Shown one piece after another: positions 27,314 through 35,078 of a DNA stretch of 63,959 nucleotides. A model generated the notes under the pieces. That model was given only the letters and a program-made list of their open reading frames with translations. It searched no databases and was not told where the DNA came from. The DNA is from Bacillota bacterium (lineage in GTDB: Bacteria > Bacillota > UBA4882 > UBA8346): positions 1-63,959 of the forward strand of contig JAEWZY010000009.1 in the NCBI GenBank assembly GCA_023394955.1, written 5' to 3'. The number at the start of each line of letters is the position of its first letter. The first letter of the stretch is position 1. Position numbers and translations under genes: made by a program.

Positions 27314-27408
27314 CCTTGATCCATAAATTGAAACAAATACTATAATTCGTCCTTTTCCCCATGTTTTAAGGATGGAAAAGCACCATCAGAATTCATTTCA
27401 ATTTATAG
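27314..27408. repeat. Dispersed palindromic repeat, copy 1
   Basis: Imperfect palindrome with ATAAATTGAAA at the left end and TTTCAATTTAT at the right, and an inner CTTTTCC...GGAAAAG stem around ATGTTTTA. It aligns along its whole length with 44251-44349, sharing TTCCTTGA, ATAAATTGAAA, CCTTTTCC, ATGTTTTA and CAATTTAT in order. Intergenic, just downstream of the PilZ gene terminator. The rest of the 26991-27429 gap shows no gene. Confidence 0.65.
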
Positions 27409-27411
27409 ACT

Positions 27412-27443
27412 TTAAAAACTGAAACGATCCTAGATGATCGTTT
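27412..27443 (-). terminator. Terminator overlapping the PilZ stop codon
   Basis: Minus strand: the perfect 9-bp GAAACGATC/GATCGTTTC stem (27435-27443 with 27421-27429), then AGTTTTT. The 5' arm is made of the last codons of the PilZ gene and the loop contains its TAG stop. Confidence 0.85.
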
Positions 27444-27813
27444 CAACTTCGGGGCGATGGTTAGTAATATAGATCTTTATTTTTTCTTTGGTAGCTGGGT
27501 CAAGGTCGATAAACCTCATTCGAATCAAATGTTCGCTAAACTTATCATCGTCATATCCGAATCCTAATACTTCTACTAAAAGGTCAATCTTGCCGGAACC
27601 GGGCAATACAAATTCGCAATTATACTCACCCTTTTCCACTTGACGTTTGGCGGAAATCTTTTGGATCTTCATTCCGCCCTCGCTAATATCCTTTAAAAAT
27701 CCGGTTATTTGCTGATCATTATTATTATCAGTCAATGATACAATGATTGATTTGGCGATTATCCGCAAATGCCGACGATGTTCCTTTCCTGAATTCGTTT
27801 CCACCCGGTTCAC
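27430..27813 (-). CDS. PilZ-domain cyclic di-GMP receptor
   Basis: 127 aa, essentially one PilZ domain. Both c-di-GMP binding elements are present: RRHLR (about 13-17, RxxxR) and DISEGG (about 43-48, D/NxSxxG). No enzymatic or membrane domain is attached, so it would act as an adaptor that binds c-di-GMP and a partner. The intact diguanylate cyclase at 9179-10738 could supply the ligand. Monocistronic with its own terminator. Confidence 0.9.
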   Translation of the reverse strand: MNRVETNSGKEHRRHLRIIAKSIIVSLTDNNNDQQITGFLKDISEGGMKIQKISAKRQVEKGEYNCEFVLPGSGKIDLLVEVLGFGYDDDKFSEHLIRMRFIDLDPATKEKIKIYITNHRPEVETII

Positions 27814-28031
27814 TCCTTTGCGATTAAAAAACTCAAATCTATTATAGCCTATCTAGGGACGGGTTCCAATATTAATTTGAAACAATCCGATTCTAAAGTT
27901 AACTCTGGCAAGGCGTCTCACAAGGGCTCATTCTATAATAAGGCTGTAATTAAACAGTTCGCTAAAGAAAGGGCGCAAGCCTCCATTTAAAGTTCCCGCA
28001 GCTTACCGGCCTTAAATTGAAAGCGGGAAAA

Positions 28032-30779
28032 TCAACAATCCTTACAATACCGTCTCAGATAGGCGAGCTTCCAGAGCTCCACCATTGGTATGGTTGAAGC
28101 GGCAAAAACTAAAACGATCAACCAATGGTTAAAGTCAAGGGAAATTACATCAAAAATCCGTTGCAGCGCAGGGATTAGCATCACCGCTAACTGAATCAGC
28201 CCTGAGAAAACCGAAGCCCCGATCAGGAACTTATTGAAGACCATCCCTTTTCCAAAGATCGAATCCTTCACCGACCGGAAATTGAAAACATGAAATAATT
28301 GGGATAAACTCAAAGTGGCAAAGGCCATGGTTCGGCCTTGTTCAAGTGAACCGTTAAGATAGGCGCCTACGTAAAACGCAGTTAAAGTTAAAGCACCGAT
28401 CAAAAACCCTTCGAAGAGAATGGTCCGTTTCATTCCTTTCATGAAAATCCCTTCCTCTTTCTTACGGGGTTTCCGTTTCATGATTCCCGGTTCGGCTGGT
28501 TCCATCCCCAGAGCCAAAGCGGGAAGACTATCGGTGACCAGATTCACCCAAAGGATTTGGATTGCTAAGAGTGGAACGGGTAATTGAAACAGAATCGCCA
28601 AGAGGATTGCGAAAATCTCCCCGACATTGCAAGAAAGTAGAAAATAAACGGCTTTTTTAATGTTTTCGTAAATAACCCGGCCTTCCCGGATCGCTCCAAC
28701 GATGGTCGCGAAATTATCATCCGCCAAAACCATTTCCGAGGCGCTTTTGGCCACGTCGGTGCCGGAAATTCCCATCGCCGCCCCGATGTCGGCTCGCTTT
28801 AAGGCCGGGGCGTCATTGACGCCATCGCCGGTCATAGCTACAACATGCCCCTTACTTCTGAAAACATTAACAATTCTTACCTTATGCAGGGGCGATACCC
28901 GGGCATAAACCGAAATCTGTTCAGCTTTCCGGGTTAACTCGTCATCGGTGACATTCTCCAATTCCTGTCCGGTCAAAACCAGTTCACCTTCGCCAAGCAA
29001 ACCGAGTTCCCTGGCGATTGCTGTGGCTGTGTCACGGTGATCGCCGGTGATCATCACCGGCTTAATACCAGCGGTGCGGCATTCGGCGATCGAATCCTTA
29101 ACCTCGGGACGGGGCGGATCGATCATGCCCCAGAATCCGATAAAGACCAATTTTTCTTCCACCGAATTGAGATCAATTTGGTTAGCTTCCGGCATTCTCC
29201 GGACAGCGACACCCAACACCCGGAGAGCGTCTTGGGCCATCTCCCCGTTATGCTTCATCAATTCTTCTTTCAAACCGGGCGTCAGATCTTTAATTCCCTC
29301 GGAGGTTAGCGCTGAGGCGCACTTACTAAGAATAATATCCGGCGCTCCTTTGGTAATCGCCCACAGTCCTTTAGGGAACTCCGCTTCAATCTTTTGGAAA
29401 CGCTCATTGGATAGACTGCCTTTATTAATCGTAGTCATCAACTTTCGATCCGAGTCGAAGGGTATCTCCAAAACCCGATTATATTCGGTCGCCAAATCTC
29501 CCTTATTTATCCCCGCTTTAGCAGCCGCTACCACCAAGGCGCCCTCGGTAGGATCGCCAATGATTTTCCAGGTCTGATTGCCGTCTTTCCAATCTTCTTC
29601 AAGAATCGCGTCATTACATAAAGCGCCACACAACAAGAGGGTTTTCAGAGAACTGTTATCGATATCGGCCACTGGTTTTCCATCTCGAAGATACTCGCCC
29701 TCCGGATTATAACCCTGGCCGGATACTTCATACCACTCTCCTCCGACAGAGATTCGTTTCACTGTCATCTGGTTTTGGGTCAGAGTTCCGGTTTTATCGG
29801 AGCAGATAACAGTTGCCGCTCCTAGAGTCTCGACAGCCGGCAATTTGCGGATGATCGCCCGTTGCTTGGCTAAACGTTGCACTCCAATAGCCAGCACAAT
29901 GGTGACAATTGCCGGGAGGCCTTCGGGAATGGCTGCTACTGCCAGACTGACCGAGGTTAGAAACATGGTGGTCAAGTCTTCACCCCGTAACCACCCCAGA
30001 AGGAAGATCAAAGCGCAAACCCCTAAGGCTAAGGTCCCTAAATATTTCCCGAACTCTTCTAACTTCTGCTGGAGCGGTGTAGATTCCGCTACCGCTTGTT
30101 TTAATAAACTTGCAATCTGCCCAATCTCCGTGCGCATACCGGTCTTCGTCACCACTGCTTTTCCCCGCCCGTAGGTGACCACCGTTCCCATAAACACCAG
30201 ATTTTTTTGATCCCCTAAAGGCAATTCCTCCGGTAGAACCCCAATGGCCTTTTCCACTGGAACCGATTCCCCAGTTAAAGCCGCCTCTTCTACTTTCAAA
30301 TTAACAGCCTCGGTTAGACGCGCGTCCGCCGGTACAAAATCACCAGCCTCCAAAACAATCATATCTCCGGGAACCAGCTCTTGAGCTGGAATGGATTTGA
30401 TATGCCCATTCCGGATTACTTTAGCAAGAGGTGACGAAAGACGTTTTAACGCCGCTAAAGACTGTTCAGCCTTATATTCTTGGAAAACTCCGATGAAAGC
30501 GTTTAAAATAACAATCGCCATAATAACCGCGGAATCAATCCATTCTCCCAGAAAACCGGAGACAATCGCCGCTACGAACAAGAGGACTACTAAATATTCT
30601 TTAAATTGGTCGAAAAACATCGCCCAAATTGATTTTCCCGGTTCTTCTTCCAATTCGTTCGGACCATACTTGGAACGTTTTGCTTGTACTTGGTCGTCAT
30701 TTAAGCCATGCCGGAGATCACTTTCCAAGGTCCTAACCGCTTGTTCGACTTCAATCTGATACCACTCGGCTGTTTCCAT
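28032..30779 (-). CDS. P-type cation-transporting ATPase (P2A; Ca2+/Mn2+)
   Basis: 915 aa from the ATG at 30779 with AAAAGGAG eight bases upstream. N-terminal cation-ATPase domain, TGES actuator loop (ALTGESVPVEKA), phosphorylation site CSDKTGTLT, nucleotide domain, GDGVNDAPAL hinge and ten membrane helices. Metal-site residues follow SERCA: PEGLP in M4, NVGEI in M5 and NLVTD in M6, so it is a P2A pump. It exports Ca2+ in most annotations. The yybP-ykoY leader that precedes its operon senses Mn2+, which suggests Mn2+ efflux as in the lactococcal YoaB case (family knowledge plus inference). It follows yjbQ by 5 nt. Confidence 0.93.
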   Translation of the reverse strand: METAEWYQIEVEQAVRTLESDLRHGLNDDQVQAKRSKYGPNELEEEPGKSIWAMFFDQFKEYLVVLLFVAAIVSGFLGEWIDSAVIMAIVILNAFIGVFQEYKAEQSLAALKRLSSPLAKVIRNGHIKSIPAQELVPGDMIVLEAGDFVPADARLTEAVNLKVEEAALTGESVPVEKAIGVLPEELPLGDQKNLVFMGTVVTYGRGKAVVTKTGMRTEIGQIASLLKQAVAESTPLQQKLEEFGKYLGTLALGVCALIFLLGWLRGEDLTTMFLTSVSLAVAAIPEGLPAIVTIVLAIGVQRLAKQRAIIRKLPAVETLGAATVICSDKTGTLTQNQMTVKRISVGGEWYEVSGQGYNPEGEYLRDGKPVADIDNSSLKTLLLCGALCNDAILEEDWKDGNQTWKIIGDPTEGALVVAAAKAGINKGDLATEYNRVLEIPFDSDRKLMTTINKGSLSNERFQKIEAEFPKGLWAITKGAPDIILSKCASALTSEGIKDLTPGLKEELMKHNGEMAQDALRVLGVAVRRMPEANQIDLNSVEEKLVFIGFWGMIDPPRPEVKDSIAECRTAGIKPVMITGDHRDTATAIARELGLLGEGELVLTGQELENVTDDELTRKAEQISVYARVSPLHKVRIVNVFRSKGHVVAMTGDGVNDAPALKRADIGAAMGISGTDVAKSASEMVLADDNFATIVGAIREGRVIYENIKKAVYFLLSCNVGEIFAILLAILFQLPVPLLAIQILWVNLVTDSLPALALGMEPAEPGIMKRKPRKKEEGIFMKGMKRTILFEGFLIGALTLTAFYVGAYLNGSLEQGRTMAFATLSLSQLFHVFNFRSVKDSIFGKGMVFNKFLIGASVFSGLIQLAVMLIPALQRIFDVISLDFNHWLIVLVFAASTIPMVELWKLAYLRRYCKDC

Positions 30780-30784
30780 TAGAT

Positions 30785-31201
30785 TCACTCCTTTTCATCT
30801 GCTAAAATTCCGACTTTAATTTTTCGTTGGCGCGGTCCGTCAAATTCACAAAAATAAACTCCCTGCCAGGTCCCTAGATCCAACCGGCGGTTGACGATGG
30901 GGATGACACAGGAGAAACCGAAGATTGAAGCTTTAAGATGGGCGTCGGAGTTTCCTTCGAGATGACGATAGTCTCCGTTTTGCGGAATCAGTTTTTCCAA
31001 AGCGTTGGTCATGTCTCTGACCACATCCGGATCGGCATTTTCATTGATAGTAATCCCAGCGGTGGTATGAGGCACAAATAAATAGCAGACTCCTGTTTGA
31101 ACCCCGCTAGTCGCAACCTCCGACTGAATCATGGTTGTGATCTCCAAAAACTGGACCCGCGATTTGGTGGCTACTGCTTTTTCCTTCCAGATCACCGGCA
31201 T
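30785..31201 (-). CDS. YjbQ/UPF0047 family protein
   Basis: 138 aa, full length for the family, with the signatures HTTAGITINENADPDV and the late EFDGPRQRKIKV end. Members have weak thiamine-phosphate synthase activity in vitro, but the true role is unknown. It sits between the Mn2+ riboswitch and the P-type ATPase, so it is expressed under the same signal. Start ATG at 31201 follows GGGAGG. Confidence 0.88.
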   Translation of the reverse strand: MPVIWKEKAVATKSRVQFLEITTMIQSEVATSGVQTGVCYLFVPHTTAGITINENADPDVVRDMTNALEKLIPQNGDYRHLEGNSDAHLKASIFGFSCVIPIVNRRLDLGTWQGVYFCEFDGPRQRKIKVGILADEKE

Positions 31202-31261
31202 GCCTCCCTATAGTTTATTTTGGGATTAAAGGTCTTAAAACATACTTTTATCCTTATCGCA

Positions 31262-31387
31262 TCAAAAAAGACCTTTAACACTCATCTGTTAAAGGTCTTG
31301 CTACTTATAACAAGTGATCGGCCAGGTATCGCTACCGAGATTGTTGACCTATCCTACGGCAGAAGCCGTCAGCTACTCCCCTTTGTT
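31262..31387 (-). ncRNA. yybP-ykoY Mn2+ riboswitch with overlapping terminator
   Basis: Minus strand leader of yjbQ and the P-type ATPase. It has the family-defining AAAGGGGAGTAGC at the 5' side (31373-31385) and AGCAAGACCTTT at the 3' side (31291-31302), which pair as P1. The 3' arm of P1 is also the 5' arm of a perfect 13-bp terminator stem (31287-31299 with 31268-31280, then six T). The two folds are exclusive: Mn2+-stabilised P1 would free the downstream genes (an ON switch), as known for this class. Confidence 0.88.
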
Positions 31388-31389
31388 CA

Positions 31390-31419
31390 ATTATATCCCG
31401 GACCGGGAGCTAAAGTCAA
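31390..31419 (-). promoter_or_regulatory. SigA-type promoter for the riboswitch operon
   Basis: Minus strand: TTGACT, an 18-nt spacer, then TATAAT, placing the transcription start a few bases before the aptamer. Confidence 0.75.
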
Positions 31420-31463
31420 TATATCATATTTATTTATAATGATGGCCGTTACCTGTAACGATT

Positions 31464-32384
31464 TTAACTCTTAATCTTCCATAACCATAAACTATCTTGA
31501 AAAAAGTGTTCCACTCGGCCGTTTGTATATAAAAAATTGATAATCGCCAACACCAGCGTCCGGTCCAGCACATATTGGATCGGAGTCACCATTGGAGTTT
31601 CAAGTTTGCGGGCCATTCTTTGTAGAAGCTTTTCAACGGTTAAAGGCTCCGAACCAAGTTCCGCAATAGCGATTTCAATCAGTTCATTGAGGTTACGGAT
31701 GGCGAAATCGGACTCCCGCCGGTAGGCGTCGGGTTCCAACAAAGATCCATGGCCGGGGATGAGCATCCGGTAATCCGAATTTAAAATCTGGTTTAAGCTT
31801 TGTAAAGCAGTGGTGATATTTGAGTAAAACGGAAATTTAAACTTCCGGATATAATCGCCGAGCATCAAGGCGTCGCCGGAAAAAAGCAAATCATCACAGA
31901 CCAGCCCGATCTGTCCGGTGGAATGGCCGGGTAAATTGATAATCTTAAAAGTGTTTCCCCGGCACTCCCAATCGCCCGCTTCCAGTCTGGCCGAGATTGC
32001 CACCGGTTTTGCCAAAATGAACTTGTGGGTCAACTCTTTGATAGGTTCAGCCCCGCCGTATAAGAAAATCGGTTCCAGGATGGGTTGTTCAATCAAAGAG
32101 CTTTCAAAGGGAGACGCGAAAAACTGGCTTCCGGTATTCTTCTTCAAATAAGCGCAGGCCCCGTAGTGATCCGCATGGGCGTGGGTAATTAGGACCACGG
32201 CCAATTCCAGGCCTAAACGTTCCAAGGTCCTCAGCAAGTATTTGGCGTTGTCCCTATCCCCGCCGGGATCGACCGCTAGACACTCCCGGCCGTTCAGTTT
32301 AATAATTCCGGTATTGGTCGCGGCTTGAATAACCCAGACCCGGTCGGATAGTTGTTTTAGGATGTCTTCCATTTTCTTATTCAC
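31464..32384 (-). CDS. MBL-fold metallohydrolase
   Basis: 306 aa; GTG start with AAGGAGG nine bases upstream. The zinc motif THAHADHYG (near residues 73-81) is complete, and the downstream GHSTGQIG and GHGSLLEP histidines are present. After about residue 215 there is a helical C-terminal domain (NLNELIEIAIAEL...), as in some glyoxalase-II-like hydrolases. Substrate unknown. It is transcribed toward the riboswitch operon; no terminator is obvious between them apart from the riboswitch's own. Confidence 0.85.
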   Translation of the reverse strand: MNKKMEDILKQLSDRVWVIQAATNTGIIKLNGRECLAVDPGGDRDNAKYLLRTLERLGLELAVVLITHAHADHYGACAYLKKNTGSQFFASPFESSLIEQPILEPIFLYGGAEPIKELTHKFILAKPVAISARLEAGDWECRGNTFKIINLPGHSTGQIGLVCDDLLFSGDALMLGDYIRKFKFPFYSNITTALQSLNQILNSDYRMLIPGHGSLLEPDAYRRESDFAIRNLNELIEIAIAELGSEPLTVEKLLQRMARKLETPMVTPIQYVLDRTLVLAIINFLYTNGRVEHFFQDSLWLWKIKS

Positions 32385-32690
32385 ATTATCCCACCTCCTT
32401 CTCGGTCCTTTCTAAACATATTATACCAGATTTCATTGACTACTAGCCCTCGGAACGGGTGCGGGTAAGCCTGGGGAGAAATCGCTCATAGCACTTAACT
32501 TCTACTGCATTACCGAAACTTGTCCGGCAATTCACTAATTGTTACTTTTATAGTGCGATATTTACTAAAGTTTTCCATATTACCTGTTTCACTAAAAAAT
32601 TTCGGTAAAAATTCCTATCAATGGAATCTAGCTATATCTCATATTTTCCGAAAAGGATCTGGTTTGCCGAATTATAACAAATATCCGGAT
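32385..32690. other. Intergenic, no supported gene
   Basis: AT-rich spacer between the MBL hydrolase start and the structured inverted repeat. A 63-codon plus-strand frame is open here but has no ribosome site and no recognisable protein character. Confidence 0.4.
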
Positions 32691-32790
32691 GGCCTTTGCT
32701 CCGCCGGATGATAAAATCATTATCAGTACAGCACGGAAAATCGAGTTTTTGCCGCACCGATCAAAAACTGATTTTCCAGGAGCAAAGGCT
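32691..32790. repeat. 100-nt nested inverted repeat (structured RNA or MITE-like)
   Basis: The outer 12-bp stem GGCCTTTGCTCC (32691-32702) pairs with 32779-32790 (one G-T pair). Inside are a small ATGAT/ATCAT hairpin (32708-32720) and a long hairpin of 8+8 bp with one bulged G (32735-32751 with 32762-32777) and a 10-nt loop. Together they would fold as a three-way junction. No second copy was noticed in the window. It lies between the MBL gene and the end of the electron-transfer operon. Confidence 0.6.
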
Positions 32791-32885
32791 ATCAAAAAAG
32801 CTAAAAATGGAAAGGTCTGGTGTCAAAAGTCCAACCTAAAATCGTTACATCTCATTTAAAAATCGATCAACTGCAATTATTATTC

Positions 32886-33929
32886 CTAGTCAACTTTTAG
32901 AAAACTCTCAAAACCTTCGGAATAAATGACCTCGCCGGTACCCAGCACCCACAGGGCTTCTACGCCGTCAACACCTTCGACGAACTCCTTGCCAATTTCA
33001 AGGGGCATATTGAAGACTGCTGTGGATAACGCATCGGCAATGCCGGAGTCGCGGCAGATTATTGTAACGTCCGTAAAATATGACGCTGGACTCAGAGTAC
33101 TTGGGTCGATGATATGGTGATACCTTATTCCGTCCACATTGTAATACCGCTCGTATGAGCCGCTGGACACTACGGAATATCCCGATATCAATACCCTGCA
33201 CAGCTCCGTATCCGGGCTCTCCTTATCTGGGTTTTTAATCCCAATATGCCAGGGCTCCATCCCTTTTTGGCCCGGCTTGCCACCCATGGCGCGGACATTC
33301 CCTCCTACGCTAAGCAGCAGGGAGGAGATGCCTTCGTCTTCAAGACACAGGGCGATCCGCTCGACAGCATAGCCTTTAGCTACCGCTCCTGCATCAAGGC
33401 GCATCTCGGGGTCTGAAAGGTATACCGTCGATGCTTCCTCAGTAATAATAATACTTTCGATGTCGGTATGCCTAGCGGCATGCTCCAGTAACTTTCTTGG
33501 AGGAACTTCGGCGCCGAGCGGGTCGGATAGACCCTTTTCCCTGTACTCATGCCATATCGCGAGCACCGGGCCTAAAGCTATGTTTGTCTTACCGTCAGTC
33601 GCGTAATACTGCTCTTTGGCAAAAAGCAGCATCGAAATAATCTCTTTGTCTACCTTTACCGGAGCTATGCCGGCATTGTCATTGATGGTTTTGATGTTAT
33701 TGAGGCCCTCGTAGTTGTGGTAGATATCGAACAGCCTGTGATATTCGGTAAGTTTGCTTTTGATCCGTCCGGCAAGGGTTGTGAATTCCCTCTCGCTTTC
33801 CGAATAACCCACGATAGTAGTTACCGTATCGAATAGTGATAAAAACTCCGCCCGATATCTTGTTTTTTTTCCGCATCCGGACGCGAACACAAGCAAAAAG
33901 GCGAGCAAAGAAATGATCAGTCGTTTCAT
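32886..33929 (-). CDS. ApbE/FmnB-type FAD:protein FMN transferase (lipoprotein)
   Basis: 347 aa exported enzyme that attaches FMN from FAD to a Thr/Ser of extracytosolic flavoproteins. Signal peptide with a lipobox ending FASGC (Cys19), so it is membrane-anchored outside. ApbE signatures are present: MRLDAGAVAKGYAVERI (about 180-196), SVGGNVRAMGG, and the metal-site region SGIADALSTAVF. Last gene of the six-gene operon; its presumed substrate, the FMN-binding lipoprotein, is encoded immediately upstream. In the Listeria electron-transfer system the equivalent is FmnB. Confidence 0.92.
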   Translation of the reverse strand: MKRLIISLLAFLLVFASGCGKKTRYRAEFLSLFDTVTTIVGYSESEREFTTLAGRIKSKLTEYHRLFDIYHNYEGLNNIKTINDNAGIAPVKVDKEIISMLLFAKEQYYATDGKTNIALGPVLAIWHEYREKGLSDPLGAEVPPRKLLEHAARHTDIESIIITEEASTVYLSDPEMRLDAGAVAKGYAVERIALCLEDEGISSLLLSVGGNVRAMGGKPGQKGMEPWHIGIKNPDKESPDTELCRVLISGYSVVSSGSYERYYNVDGIRYHHIIDPSTLSPASYFTDVTIICRDSGIADALSTAVFNMPLEIGKEFVEGVDGVEALWVLGTGEVIYSEGFESFLKVD

Positions 33930-33980
33930 ATTACATATTCCTTTTCTGCGCTGAAATCAATGAGGTGCCGACAATAAGCA

Positions 33981-34019
33981 AAGACTGCCTCAAATCTTGC
34001 TTTTAGAGATTAGAGGCAG
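33981..34019 (-). terminator. Hairpin between FMN-lipoprotein and ApbE genes
   Basis: Minus strand: 13-bp stem with one mismatch (34007-34019 with 33985-33997), then GTCTTTGCTT. The tail is weak. It may attenuate expression of the ApbE gene relative to the upstream genes or protect the mRNA 3' end. Confidence 0.5.
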
Positions 34020-34028
34020 CCCGAATCT

Positions 34029-34556
34029 TTATAAGCCTGCGGCTTTAGCCAGAGCGGCTTGGAGGTCATCGATACCGATGGTCACCATCGCCAGCAAATC
34101 GCTGCCGGTTGGGCGCCCTTCCTCATTCACGGCAATGTCTGCTACCTGGTCGGGAGTCTTGCCGATTATATATTTGGCGAACGCCGCCGCCTGTTCATTC
34201 CATTCCTTCCCGATTTTAGAGGCCTTTCTCATTTCGTAGCCATCACCCGGTTCAACCTTGGTCGAAAACAAGGTATCCATCGGAGTAATCAGCTTACCGG
34301 CGGTGTCAAAGTTTATCTTGCTCTGGACCGAATCGATAACGCACTTGATTATCTTGCCGTTGCCGCCGACCGTGACCGCGACGACCGTCGAATCAATTTG
34401 CGCCAGGCCCGGCTCGGCCCCGGCGTCGGCGGACTTATTCACCGCCGTTATCGCCGCAAGGCCGGTCTTCACCTTTTCCGACTTAGCCCCGCCACAGCCG
34501 GCGAAAAGCGCGGAAACGAGTAAAACTACTAGTACTACTCCAGCTAACTTTTTCAT
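34029..34556 (-). CDS. FMN-binding-domain lipoprotein, PplA-like, atypical flavinylation site
   Basis: 175 aa from the ATG at 34556 (AAAGGGGG upstream). Lipoprotein signal peptide ending LFAGC (Cys21). The rest is one FMN_bind-like domain (VAVTVGGNGKIIKCVIDSVQ, then GYEMRKASKIGKEWNEQAAAFAKYI). Where ApbE normally modifies DxxSGAT, this protein has DLLAMVTIGI: the Asp and the acceptor-position Thr remain but Ser-Gly are lost. Related clostridial proteins with a shortened site exist as far as I recall, so modification is possible but unproven. The neighbouring ApbE gene supports the assignment. Probable extracellular electron shuttle protein. Confidence 0.75.
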   Translation of the reverse strand: MKKLAGVVLVVLLVSALFAGCGGAKSEKVKTGLAAITAVNKSADAGAEPGLAQIDSTVVAVTVGGNGKIIKCVIDSVQSKINFDTAGKLITPMDTLFSTKVEPGDGYEMRKASKIGKEWNEQAAAFAKYIIGKTPDQVADIAVNEEGRPTGSDLLAMVTIGIDDLQAALAKAAGL

Positions 34557-34691
34557 TGAACTTTTTACCCCCTTTAACTTCACTATAATTTTTATTCCGA
34601 ATAATCTCGCATTAGCTTGGCGCTACCGCCAATGCGGAAGACGCCTTTTTCGTCCAGATCCCGTCTCCGTCTGTCCCTGTATCGCCGGCCC

Positions 34692-35078
34692 TCATTCGAT
34701 GATCAGGTCCGGACCTTCGTGATCTTTGTCATCCGAAACGATCTTCAGCATTATCCTGTTGGGAAGGCATGCGGCAAACTGGCCGACATACCTTAGCCTG
34801 CCCGAACGGATACAGATCTTGTCGGGACAGTCGGACTCTATAAAAGCGATGCTTCCGTCGGCGTAGAGCTGAAAAACCACGTCAGGCTCGCCGGATATGG
34901 AAAACGAGCCTATTTTGGCGGTTGAAAGCCCTATCCTGTAAACCAACACAGAATCATGGTATATTTCGGCATGTATTCCTTTTTTTTCAAAAAAATATTT
35001 ATTCAGCAACAAAAAGACCAAAGCCGAAACGGCGACGGCCCCAATTATTATTAAATCCGCTTTTCGCGCGTATTTCAT
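34692..35078 (-). CDS. NusG domain II protein (EetA-like)
   Basis: 128 aa. The start ATG at 35078 overlaps the UbiA stop as ATGA, so translation is coupled. One membrane anchor (about residues 9-28) is followed by a NusG-II-type domain outside, with the CPDKIC...G...CLPNRI pattern near residues 85-112. In flavin-based electron-transfer loci the equivalent EetA works with a membrane partner EetB (Gx-transporter type); no such gene is present in this operon. Biochemical function unknown. Confidence 0.82.
   Translation of the reverse strand: MKYARKADLIIIGAVAVSALVFLLLNKYFFEKKGIHAEIYHDSVLVYRIGLSTAKIGSFSISGEPDVVFQLYADGSIAFIESDCPDKICIRSGRLRYVGQFAACLPNRIMLKIVSDDKDHEGPDLIIE

Noticed and set aside
27991..28027. 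Terminator after the P-type ATPase gene
   Set aside because: A TTCCCGC/GCGGGAA pairing exists, but the loop is long and the minus-strand tail has only three T, so I do not call it.
32520..32711. 63-codon plus-strand frame
   Set aside because: No ribosome site, overlaps the structured inverted repeat, no recognisable domain.
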